Below are positions 1-7,592 of a DNA stretch of 54,474 bases, one piece after another. The notes under the pieces are model-generated. The model did not search any database and had not been told where the DNA came from. It saw only the letters and a list, made by a program, of their open reading frames with translations. Every line of letters begins with the position of its first letter. Position 1 is the stretch's first letter. The DNA lies in NCBI RefSeq assembly GCF_000735695.2, contig NZ_JASZ02000025.1:1-54474 (forward strand). Reading direction: 5' to 3'. The stretch is from Kaistella haifensis DSM 19056. GTDB lineage: Bacteria; Bacteroidota; Bacteroidia; Flavobacteriales; Weeksellaceae. Made by a program: the position numbers and the translations under genes.

Positions 1-241
<241 letters not shown>

Positions 242-589
242 GATAACAATGATGGATCTATAAAAAAAATATCGGCCGACATGGAATACCAGGAATACCT
301 TAATTTAGTCGAAGATTCAAAAACACTGGTGGACATTAAACCAAGCTATCAAAATGGGCTATCTTTCAGAATCTTTGAAGCACTTGGCTATGAGAAAAAA
401 ATCATAACCAACAATAGCTATGTAAAAGAGTTTAACTTTTACAATCCAGATAATATTTTTGTAACCGATTTTGAGAATTTCACTGGACTAAACGAGTTCC
501 TTGAAAAACCCTACTCACCAATTGATGAAAAAATAGTCTATGAATACAGTTTAGAAAATTGGCTTCACAAACTTTTTTCAGATATTTAA
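242..589 (+). pseudogene. 3' remnant of a CgeB-like glycosyltransferase, truncated by the IS
   Basis: About 115 codons remain of a glycosyltransferase C-terminal domain. The block around YQNGLSFRIFEALG, then KKIITNNSYVK, matches the end of the intact transferase at 34883-35914, which has FQNGLTIRTFEALA and KKILTTNSDIK. The catalytic N-terminal part is missing because the IS right end at 241 cuts the gene. An open frame continues back into the IS through a GTG at 218, so a short IS-initiated fusion peptide is possible, but a working enzyme is not. It is the left-hand casualty of the polysaccharide island. Confidence 0.8.
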
Positions 590-603
590 AACTATCTTTT
601 ATA

Positions 604-1449
604 TCAATCTCTATATCTGAAAACTTTATTCAGAAAAATCTGCAAAGTAAGTTCAGGGTTTATCAAAAACATTTTTTTCACCCAGGAAATCTTAGCATTT
701 TTTGCAAATGCCCAATAATTTTTGGCTGCCACTAGCCTTTCCTTTCTCGTTTCTAAATAACTGGTCTGGTCAGCAAAAAGTAGGGCGGAATAGGAAGGAC
801 TTTGAAGCATCCTTTGCCAGCTATTGGCTGTAAGGCCATCTTCCAAATATTCTCCAAAAGACAATATATGATCTGTAAAAAGAAGATTATACCTACTCCC
901 AATCCGGCGGTGTACTAACGATTCTCTGCAAAATTTTTCACCGTGAACTTCCGGAAAAGGATATTTTCGGAAAATTTCTGTTCTATAAACAAACTGCATC
1001 TCCATTTTTCCAAAGGTATTATGGAAACTTCTTGTAGTAGCAATCCATTCCCTACCCTTATATCTAACTTCATCGGTCTCGGTTCCACGTAAAAACGTGA
1101 ACCCGGCAAGATTTTTCGTTATTTTGGGAAGGATGTTTTCAAGGATATGCTCCACACATTTCTCTGCAAGCCAGTCATCACTGTCCAATACAAAAAAAAA
1201 ATCCCCTTTCGCCATTTTCAAACCCTGATTAACGGCTATGTGTTTTCCTCCATTTTCCTGTTTATGGTAACGGATGGGGAACATATTTGTTGCAAATGCC
1301 TCTACTACCTCGGCGGTATTATCTGTAGAGCCATCATCTACAATCAACCATTCAAAATCATGACGGCTTTGTTTTCTGAGAGATAAATACACCTCTTTCA
1401 ACAAAGGTGCCCTATTGTATGTGGGAGTAAAAATAGTGATGGGATACAT
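604..1449 (-). CDS. Family 2 glycosyltransferase
   Basis: A 281-residue GT-A fold transferase expected to move a sugar from a nucleotide donor onto a growing surface polysaccharide on the cytoplasmic side. The N-terminus PITIFTPTYNRA is the usual family 2 start. The nucleotide-binding DDGSTDNT lies at residues 38-45 and the metal-binding DSDDW at about 89-93. The ENGGKH segment near residue 65 is also characteristic. The gene is transcribed away from the next gene, with a Bacteroidota -7 element on the minus strand at 1457-1464. Donor and acceptor cannot be told from the sequence. Confidence 0.9.
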   Translation of the reverse strand: MYPITIFTPTYNRAPLLKEVYLSLRKQSRHDFEWLIVDDGSTDNTAEVVEAFATNMFPIRYHKQENGGKHIAVNQGLKMAKGDFFFVLDSDDWLAEKCVEHILENILPKITKNLAGFTFLRGTETDEVRYKGREWIATTRSFHNTFGKMEMQFVYRTEIFRKYPFPEVHGEKFCRESLVHRRIGSRYNLLFTDHILSFGEYLEDGLTANSWQRMLQSPSYSALLFADQTSYLETRKERLVAAKNYWAFAKNAKISWVKKMFLINPELTLQIFLNKVFRYRD

Positions 1450-1456
1450 TTCCTTA

Positions 1457-1464
1457 CAAAGATA
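1457..1464 (-). promoter_or_regulatory. Probable -7 element (TATCTTTG) of the 604-1449 gene
   Basis: The complement reads TATCTTTG, fitting the flavobacterial TAnnTTTG element, eight bases upstream of the ATG at 1449. The only -33-like TTG is about 15 bases away, shorter than usual, so support is partial. Confidence 0.45.
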
Positions 1465-1512
1465 ATTATTTTTACTTTACAACTAAAATTCCTACTTTTA
1501 ACAAAAATATAG

Positions 1513-2631
1513 ATGAAGAAAAAAATACTATTCGAATTAGATTTTAAAAACTGGGCTTTTTATTATCTTACTAAAGCATGGGCTGAAGAACTTCGAGAAG
1601 AATATGATTTTTATTATTTCACCAATGACAAGTATCGTGTTAAACCTCTTAAAAACATCAGTTCTCAATATTATAAGCTTTATAATTTCCTGAGAAACAT
1701 CCAATATAACTTTCTTAAAAAGTTCAGCCGGGTCAACCATACACTACAATTCATCCATCCAAGCAAAAAATTCTCATACCCCAAGCACACTCATCCGTAC
1801 ATATATAATTTTGGGGGTGACGAAAAACCGATAGACGACAAACCTGAAGAATTCGATTATCTATTTTCCATGGCCTATTTCTTCCAATATATTGCCGAGC
1901 ACCCCTTTAAAGGAAAAAAAAATATCGTTGGTATTTTCAACGACTGTTATCCACATCTAGGACCAGAAAAGGATTTAAAAGACAGAACTTTTGTAAACGG
2001 CCTCACACGTGAAGAATTTTTCAACAAATATATCAAACACTATGATTACCTTCTAGTAGCCAATAAAAATCTGGAGAACGCATACCTCCCTCTTACGGAT
2101 AAGGTGCAATACTGCCTCGGCATTTATAAACAAAATGAATTTGGAAAAATACGCGAAGAGCACAATACCTTTACATTGGGATGGACAGGTAACCCAAACC
2201 GTTCCGTAAAAGGATTTTATGAAGTCATTGTACCCGCTGTAGAAAAGGTTAAAGCTACCGGAAGAAATATCCATTTGAAAACCGCATTTAATTTCAGCTA
2301 TGAAGACATGATTACTTTCTATAATGACGTAGACCTAGCCGTAATCGCTTCGGATGGAGATGGGGCACCAACTATGTTTTGTGAAGCTTCATTGTGCGGC
2401 ATCCCTTCAATCTCTACCCGGATTGGCCTCCCCTCAATGGTTATACAAGATCGTGTAAATGGTCATTTCATTAACCGTGATATTGACGAAATGGCAGATG
2501 CAATTATTTACCTATTTGACAACCCTGATGTAATTAAAAAATATGCGTCCCGTATTAAGGAAGACTACCTAAACATTCTGGATAATAAAATACAAATATT
2601 AAACTTCAAAAAAATACTTGAAAGAGCTTAA
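1513..2631 (+). CDS. GT4-type glycosyltransferase
   Basis: A 372-residue GT-B fold transferase. The C-terminal half has the usual donor-binding features: GWTGNPNRSVKG near residue 222, EASLCGIPSISTRIG at about 291-305, then a V-I-Q-D-R-V-N-G-H-F loop (the NG-LF equivalent), and DEMADAI before a helical tail. The N-terminal acceptor domain is unusually rich in Tyr and Phe. It starts at ATG 1513 and runs toward the epimerase at 2688 with a 56-base gap, so the two are probably cotranscribed. The substrate is unknown. The family call is solid, but the exact GT family number is an inference. Confidence 0.82.
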   Translation: MKKKILFELDFKNWAFYYLTKAWAEELREEYDFYYFTNDKYRVKPLKNISSQYYKLYNFLRNIQYNFLKKFSRVNHTLQFIHPSKKFSYPKHTHPYIYNFGGDEKPIDDKPEEFDYLFSMAYFFQYIAEHPFKGKKNIVGIFNDCYPHLGPEKDLKDRTFVNGLTREEFFNKYIKHYDYLLVANKNLENAYLPLTDKVQYCLGIYKQNEFGKIREEHNTFTLGWTGNPNRSVKGFYEVIVPAVEKVKATGRNIHLKTAFNFSYEDMITFYNDVDLAVIASDGDGAPTMFCEASLCGIPSISTRIGLPSMVIQDRVNGHFINRDIDEMADAIIYLFDNPDVIKKYASRIKEDYLNILDNKIQILNFKKILERA

Positions 2632-2687
2632 TTACACAGCACAAAACTTTCAAAAAATACACATCTTTTTAATCCCTATCTTCTCTG

Positions 2688-3680
2688 ATGGAAAAATTTA
2701 AAACTCAACTACAAAACAAAAACATCCTCATAACAGGCGGCGCTGGATTCATCGGCTCAAATCTTTGTGAAACCTTAATTCAATTAGGTACAAAAGTGAC
2801 TTGCCTGGATAATTTCGCCACCGGATTCATGAAAAATTTAGATGCAGTAATTGACAATCCGAATTTTACACTTATCGAAGGCGACATCCGTGATTTGGAA
2901 ACATGTAAAAAAGCGTGTGAAAACCAGGAGTTTGTACTTCATGAAGCCGCGCTTGGTTCCGTGCCGCGCTCCCTTAACGACCCTATTACCAGCAACGAGG
3001 TGAATGTGAGCGGATTTCTGAATATGCTGGTAGCCGCCAGGGATGCCGGTGTAAAAAGGCTGGTTTACGCTGCAAGTTCTTCCACCTACGGCGACCATGA
3101 AGCCCTTCCCAAAATTGAAGAACGCATCGGCAAACCACTTTCTCCCTACGCCATCACCAAATATGTGAATGAACTTTATGCCGATGTTTTTAAGCGGACT
3201 TATGATTTTGACACTATCGGGTTGAGGTATTTCAATGTATTTGGAAGGAAGCAAAATCCGGATGGTGCATATGCGGCGGTGATTCCCAAATTTGTGCAGC
3301 AACTGATGAAGTACGAATCACCAACCATCAACGGGGCAGGCGATTATTCCCGGGATTTTACCTACATCGACAATGTGATTCAGATGAATTTGCTGGCCTT
3401 AACCACCGAAAATCCGGACGCTCTGAATCAGGTCTACAACACCGCTGTAGGCGACCGCACAACCATTAAACAAATGGCTGAACTTTTAAAAGAATACCTC
3501 GCTCAGTACGATGACAAAATTGCCGATATAGAAATTCTGCACGGTCCTACCCGCGTAGGCGATATTCCGCATTCCCTGGCATCCATTGAAAAAGCACAGA
3601 AAAACCTTGGCTACCAACCAACGCACATCTTCGCCGATGGCCTTAAAGAAGCCGTGGAGTGGTACTGGGGGAATTTGTAA
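2688..3680 (+). CDS. UDP-N-acetylhexosamine 4-epimerase (WbpP/TviC type)
   Basis: A 330-residue extended short-chain dehydrogenase/reductase. The NAD-binding GGAGFIGS is at residues 17-24, the SSS-T catalytic region near 129, and the YAITK catalytic Tyr-Lys pair at about 154-158. The segments ALGSVPRSLNDP and SSTYGDHEALPK are characteristic of the WbpP/TviC branch, which interconverts UDP-GlcNAc and UDP-GalNAc or their uronic acids. With the TviB/WbpO-like dehydrogenase at 4105-5535 it should supply a UDP-HexNAcA for the island's transferases. The part after about 2930 looks richer in G+C than the surrounding transferase genes. Which epimer is made cannot be decided from sequence. Confidence 0.87.
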   Translation: MEKFKTQLQNKNILITGGAGFIGSNLCETLIQLGTKVTCLDNFATGFMKNLDAVIDNPNFTLIEGDIRDLETCKKACENQEFVLHEAALGSVPRSLNDPITSNEVNVSGFLNMLVAARDAGVKRLVYAASSSTYGDHEALPKIEERIGKPLSPYAITKYVNELYADVFKRTYDFDTIGLRYFNVFGRKQNPDGAYAAVIPKFVQQLMKYESPTINGAGDYSRDFTYIDNVIQMNLLALTTENPDALNQVYNTAVGDRTTIKQMAELLKEYLAQYDDKIADIEILHGPTRVGDIPHSLASIEKAQKNLGYQPTHIFADGLKEAVEWYWGNL

Positions 3681-3683
3681 ATA

Positions 3684-3705
3684 GTGATTAGTGGTTTGTG
3701 GTTGG
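3684..3705 (-). repeat. 22-bp repeat, inverted copy (R1)
   Basis: On the minus strand it reads CCAACCACAA then ACCACT then AATCAC. It lies three bases after the epimerase stop and supplies the possible GTG start of the four-helix-bundle gene. It is inverted relative to the copies at 4125, 4167 and 5385 and matches them at 18, 18 and 19 of 22 positions. Confidence 0.85.
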
Positions 3706-4121
3706 AGCATATAGAGAATGAGATAAAAAGTTATTTTGTGGCAGATAAAATTTTGAGTTTTCGGGAGATGGAGGTTTGGCAAAATGCCATGAATTTAGTA
3801 GATATTATCTACGCCATCACTAAAAATTTTCCCAAAGAAGAAATATTTGTCCTCACCTCTCAAATTCGCAGATGTGCTATCTCCATTCCATCCAACATTG
3901 CCGAGGGATTTCAGCGAAAAAACACCAGGGAATTTATTCATTTTTGTTATATTTCCCAAGGCTCTTTAAGTGAACTGGAAACTCAACTCGAAATTGCCAA
4001 GAGACAACAATACCTTTCTGACACAGAAGAAATCAATAACATAATTGTGATGATTAGGAAACAATTGTTTTCGTTAATCAAAAAATTAAAACTCAGAATT
4101 GAAAATGAACATAGAAAATAA
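3684..4121 (+). CDS. Four-helix-bundle protein (S23 / 23S rRNA intervening-sequence protein family)
   Basis: Up to 145 residues. The block from FREMEVWQNAM through LTSQIRRCAISIPSNIAEG to a SLSELETQL segment is the signature of the S23/IVP four-helix-bundle family, related to the Avd accessory proteins of diversity-generating retroelements. Family function outside rRNA intervening sequences is unknown. The start is uncertain: GTG 3684 lies inside repeat R1; other in-frame options are GTG 3738, TTG 3753 and ATG 3768. Homologues usually start just before FREL-VWQ, which favours 3753 or nearby. The gene separates two enzymes of one pathway and is flanked by inverted repeats, suggesting it is an inserted cassette. 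Its 3' end overlaps the dehydrogenase start by 17 bases. Confidence 0.85.
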   Translation: MISGLWLEHIENEIKSYFVADKILSFREMEVWQNAMNLVDIIYAITKNFPKEEIFVLTSQIRRCAISIPSNIAEGFQRKNTREFIHFCYISQGSLSELETQLEIAKRQQYLSDTEEINNIIVMIRKQLFSLIKKLKLRIENEHRK

Positions 4122-5538
4122 ATACCAACCACAAAGCGACAATCACAAATCTTCAAACAAGAACCACCAACCGCTAGCCACTAAGCACCGCATAACGGTC
4201 ATCGGCCTAGGCTACGTCGGTTTGCCTTTGGCGAGATTGTTTGCTACAAAATTTCCCGTGGTAGGTTTTGACATCAATGAAAACAGAATCGCTGAACTGA
4301 AACAGGGACACGACAGTACCCTGGAGGTTTCCGATGAACTTTTGAAAAGCGTCCTGATTTCAGATGAAGATCAAAAAGACGAAAACACAAAAACACAAAA
4401 AAACGGACTAAAAGTCAGCAATGAGTTGAAGGATATTTCCGATTCCAACATCTACATCATCACCGTTCCGACACCCGTTGACAAAAACAACCGCCCTGAT
4501 TTGACACCACTTTACAAAGCCAGCGAAACGGTGGGTAAAGTGCTGAAAAGAGGTGACATTGTGATTTATGAATCTACCGTATATCCCGGAGTAACAGAAG
4601 AAGAATGTGTGCCGGTTCTGGAGAAAGTTTCAGGTTTAAAATTCAATGAAGATTTCTTTGCCGGCTATTCACCGGAACGCATTAATCCGGGCGATAAAGA
4701 ACATACGGTAGAGAAAATTCTGAAGGTTACCGCCGGTTCTACGCCGGAAGTCGGGAAAATTGTAGATGATCTATACCAATCGGTGATTACGGCAGGGACG
4801 CATCTCGCACCAACCATAAAAGTTGCCGAAGCCGCCAAGGTGATTGAAAATTCCCAACGCGACATCAATATCGCCTTTGTTAATGAACTGGCAAAAATTT
4901 TTAATTTAATGGGAATCAACACCCATGATGTGCTAAAAGCGGCGGGTACCAAATGGAACTTTTTGCCTTTTAAACCCGGCTTGGTTGGCGGGCACTGCAT
5001 TGGGGTTGACCCGTATTATCTCGCACAGAAAGCGCAGGAATTTGGCTATCATCCCGAGATTATTTTGGCGGGGCGCCGACTGAATGATTCCATGGGGAAA
5101 TATGTTGCGGAGCAGGTGGTAAAGGCAATGATTAAAAAGAACCTCAATGTTAACGGCGCTGAAGTGTTGATGTTGGGAATTACCTTTAAAGAAAACTGCC
5201 CGGATGTGCGCAATACCAAAATTGTAGATGTCATCGCTGCTCTGGAAGATTTTGGCGTAAAAGTGACGACTTACGACCCGTGGGCAAATCCTGCGGAGGT
5301 GCAGCATGAATACGGCATCACCAGCCACCAGTCTTTAGAACCGGGATTTGAGAGACGAGATTTGAGAGACGAAACACACAACCACCAACCACAATACACC
5401 AATCACAAATACGATGCTGTAGTATTAGGTGTGGCACATAAAGAGTTTCTATATTTGGATTTCGATGCTCTTCTTAAAGAAAACGCAGTGCTGTATGATG
5501 TGAAGGGGATGCTGAAACAGGAGTGCGAGCGGCTTTAA
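4105..5538 (+). CDS. UDP-N-acetylhexosamine 6-dehydrogenase (TviB/WbpO type) carrying translated repeats
   Basis: A 477-residue nucleotide-sugar dehydrogenase that oxidises C6 of a UDP-HexNAc to the uronic acid with two NAD+. The Rossmann motif GLGYVG is at 34-39, the VPTPVD region follows the first insertion, and the catalytic Cys is C298 in GGHCIGVDPYY. SPERINPGD is typical of the TviB/WbpO group. ATG 4105 is preferred over the TTG at 4099. The protein is longer than usual for the family (about 425-435 residues) because of three additions: an N-terminal extension with YQPQSDNHK and HQPLATKHR, an A-rich DNA segment encoding DQKDENTKTQKN, and a late insert containing HQPQYTNHK. The core motifs are intact, so activity is plausible. 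Confidence 0.9.
   Translation: MNIENKYQPQSDNHKSSNKNHQPLATKHRITVIGLGYVGLPLARLFATKFPVVGFDINENRIAELKQGHDSTLEVSDELLKSVLISDEDQKDENTKTQKNGLKVSNELKDISDSNIYIITVPTPVDKNNRPDLTPLYKASETVGKVLKRGDIVIYESTVYPGVTEEECVPVLEKVSGLKFNEDFFAGYSPERINPGDKEHTVEKILKVTAGSTPEVGKIVDDLYQSVITAGTHLAPTIKVAEAAKVIENSQRDINIAFVNELAKIFNLMGINTHDVLKAAGTKWNFLPFKPGLVGGHCIGVDPYYLAQKAQEFGYHPEIILAGRRLNDSMGKYVAEQVVKAMIKKNLNVNGAEVLMLGITFKENCPDVRNTKIVDVIAALEDFGVKVTTYDPWANPAEVQHEYGITSHQSLEPGFERRDLRDETHNHQPQYTNHKYDAVVLGVAHKEFLYLDFDALLKENAVLYDVKGMLKQECERL
4125..4146 (+). repeat. 22-bp repeat, direct copy (R2)
   Basis: CCAACCACAAA, GCGAC, AATCAC. It is translated within the dehydrogenase N-terminus as part of YQPQSDNHK. It could pair with the inverted copy R1 across the four-helix-bundle gene (18 of 22 positions). 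Confidence 0.85.
4167..4188 (+). repeat. 22-bp repeat, direct copy (R3)
   Basis: A diverged copy, matching R1 at 18 of 22 positions, starting 42 bases after R2 and in the same reading phase. It encodes part of HQPLATKHR immediately before the Rossmann fold of the dehydrogenase. Confidence 0.75.
5346..5372 (+). repeat. Tandem 13-bp repeat inside the dehydrogenase gene
   Basis: ATTTGAGAGACGA occurs at 5346-5358 and again at 5360-5372. It encodes part of FERRDLRDE, directly before repeat copy R4, in a region where related dehydrogenases normally continue straight to the K-Y-D-A-V-V-L strand. Confidence 0.8.
5385..5406 (+). repeat. 22-bp repeat, direct copy (R4)
   Basis: CCAACCACAA, TACACC, AATCAC; 19 of 22 positions match R1. 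It is in the same codon phase as R2 and R3 and encodes HQPQYTNHK just before the conserved YDAVVLGVAH strand of the dehydrogenase. Confidence 0.85.
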
Positions 5539-5539
5539 A

Positions 5540-6538
5540 CTACTGCTCAAAACGCCATTTAAAAAGTTTAAAACCAAAACCGACCGGCAGGCTATTATAC
5601 AAAGCCTGCTTTTTTGTGTCTTTAGAGAATGAACCGGAAAAAAAATCCTTTAGCCTCAATGAAGATAAAGTTTTGTAATTTTTATAACTCTCCTTCCACA
5701 GCTCTTCGTTTTTCTGGGCTTTCCAGTTCATCTGAAGGGTAAGGCTTTTAAAAGCTGTGAGGTATTTCAATATCTGCTGTTTTCGCACAGGGTTTTGTTC
5801 AGTTTTATAGGCTTTATCAATATGCTGCCCGATAGTGAACCAGTTGTCGAAGTTTCTTTTACCACGGTTGTGAATCACAGATTTCGGATGCAAAAAATAA
5901 GTGTAGGTAATTCCTTTATGAACCGCGATTTTATTCATTTTCAAAACTGAATGAAAAGTCCACAACTCGTCTTGAGCAAATAATCCTGGAATAAAATACA
6001 GTTTTTCTTTCCTTAGGTACTCGACATCAAATAGCTTATTAACAGCATAAGTTACGAGTTTTCCATCAGAAAATTCTTTGAAAATCAATTCGTTGCCCTC
6101 CAGCAATTCATAATCGGTTGTGATGGTGATACAGATATTCTTTTCTCCCGTATCCGATTTCTCGCACTCCAGTTGGGACATGGTCATCTCAGCACCCGTA
6201 TTTTCTGAAATTCCTACTAAAGTTGCAATGCAGTCTTCAGTAATGGTATCATCACTGTCAAGGAAGAAGAGGTATTTGCCCGACGCAGTATCAATTCCCT
6301 TATTTCTTACAACAGAAAGCCCGGAATTTTGTTCCAGATGCAGGATGCGCCAGTTGACAAGGCCGTTTTCCAAAATATATTTTTCAGCAAACTCTACGGA
6401 ACGGTCGGGAGTCTGGTCATTAATGAGGATAACTTCTATATTAGGATATGTTTGCGAGCGAACAGAGTCTAAACAACGTTCCAGAAATTCTTCGCATTTA
6501 AAGATAGGTATCGAAATAGTAACTAGTGGTGAGCGCAT
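5540..6538 (-). CDS. Family 2 glycosyltransferase
   Basis: A 332-residue GT-A transferase. The start LVTISIPIFKCEEFLERCLDSV is the standard family 2 opening (IPIFKCE at about 10-16). The NDQTPDRS donor-binding loop is at about 40-47, in place of the commoner NDGSTD, and the DSDDT metal site is at 94-98. A basic C-terminal region follows, ending in FKLFKWRF. It is convergent with the dehydrogenase, whose stop is two bases away, and no hairpin separates them. It may form a minus-strand group with 6570-7589 and the acyltransferase at 7593-8757. Sugar specificity is unknown. Confidence 0.88.
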   Translation of the reverse strand: MRSPLVTISIPIFKCEEFLERCLDSVRSQTYPNIEVILINDQTPDRSVEFAEKYILENGLVNWRILHLEQNSGLSVVRNKGIDTASGKYLFFLDSDDTITEDCIATLVGISENTGAEMTMSQLECEKSDTGEKNICITITTDYELLEGNELIFKEFSDGKLVTYAVNKLFDVEYLRKEKLYFIPGLFAQDELWTFHSVLKMNKIAVHKGITYTYFLHPKSVIHNRGKRNFDNWFTIGQHIDKAYKTEQNPVRKQQILKYLTAFKSLTLQMNWKAQKNEELWKESYKNYKTLSSLRLKDFFSGSFSKDTKKQALYNSLPVGFGFKLFKWRFEQ

Positions 6539-6569
6539 TAAAATTTCTCTTATACGTTTTAGTTAATAA

Positions 6570-7589
6570 TTAATCTACAATACATCCAAGATTTTGGTAC
6601 TGTTTTTTAAACTGCGTTGCCCAGTTTTTCCATTGTTCAGGTTTTGCTCTTGGGTGTGGATTTTCAGTTAGTTTCTTTATAAAATAATCATCTGAATAAT
6701 CTTTGGGGAAATTCTCGAAAACATCAAAATGATTGTTAAACCAGGCTTCATTCATAATATAATTGAAGCGGTTCACATCAAAATCATGACCGTATTTGTG
6801 GTAGGAATTGGTGGCAGAAGATTTAAAAGTGGTTTTCATACATTCCTCTTCAAGAAGCCCGGTGAGATATTTGTTCTTTATGTTTTTACGGTAATGTAAA
6901 CTCGCATTGATAAGTTGCCGTTTTTCATCAACTTTTTGATCGATGTTTTCCCAAAGTTTCAGCCAGTAGTCTTTTCGGTACATCCCCATCAGAATGGAAA
7001 TTAAATCGTAATACTTGCCGATTGTGTAATTATCTACCACTTTCAGTTTATAGAGCAGTGAGAAGAATTTGAAATGATTGTAAAAAAAAGCTTCTGACAG
7101 TTTTTTCGGAAAAGTGAGAAGTTTCAGTTCCGGATAAATTAAATTTTCACTACCACAGGTTTCTTTCTTCCCATTGGGGATTCTGCCAAGATTTCCCAGT
7201 TTCAACAAATCGGTATTTTTAGAAATCATAGCTTGTTGAAGATTTAAAAGATTAACTTTTTTTGTAAACCAAACATCGTCTTCTGTAATGATAAGATAAG
7301 ACGTAGAATTTTCAACGGCTTTTTTCCACATTTGTACGGGAATTTTAAAACCGTCTATTTCCTTTCCGCTTTGCAGGTTTTCTTCAATCGCCCTGTTTTT
7401 CTGCTGATATTGTGAAGAATGCACGATTTCTACTTCAGGATATTTTATCTGAATTTTTTTCAAATAGTTTTCGGGAGTGCCGTCATCCAGAACTTTTATT
7501 TTGGAAAAACCTTCACAAAAACGGTAAATGCTTGCTAAACACCTGTCGAGGTAATAAGGCCTGTTAAATGATTTGATAAGAACTTCCAT
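6570..7589 (-). CDS. Glycosyltransferase-like protein (GT-A fold)
   Basis: A 339-residue protein that opens with MEVLIKSFNRPYYLDRCLASI, a family 2-like N-terminus, followed by KVLDDGTPENY as the nucleotide-binding loop. LIITEDDVWF near residue 100 supplies an EDD-type metal site. The rest is not strongly familiar and contains many aromatic residues. A 30-codon fragment at 10526-10618 begins with the related ILIKSFNR, so a second copy once existed in the island. It sits three bases upstream of the end of the acyltransferase reading frame and is probably cotranscribed with it. Donor and acceptor are unknown. Confidence 0.75.
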   Translation of the reverse strand: MEVLIKSFNRPYYLDRCLASIYRFCEGFSKIKVLDDGTPENYLKKIQIKYPEVEIVHSSQYQQKNRAIEENLQSGKEIDGFKIPVQMWKKAVENSTSYLIITEDDVWFTKKVNLLNLQQAMISKNTDLLKLGNLGRIPNGKKETCGSENLIYPELKLLTFPKKLSEAFFYNHFKFFSLLYKLKVVDNYTIGKYYDLISILMGMYRKDYWLKLWENIDQKVDEKRQLINASLHYRKNIKNKYLTGLLEEECMKTTFKSSATNSYHKYGHDFDVNRFNYIMNEAWFNNHFDVFENFPKDYSDDYFIKKLTENPHPRAKPEQWKNWATQFKKQYQNLGCIVD

Positions 7590-7592
7590 GAT

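Noticed and set aside
3684-4121. Accessory protein of a diversity-generating retroelement
   Set aside because: The four-helix fold is related to Avd, but no reverse transcriptase or template/variable repeat pair is present in the window.
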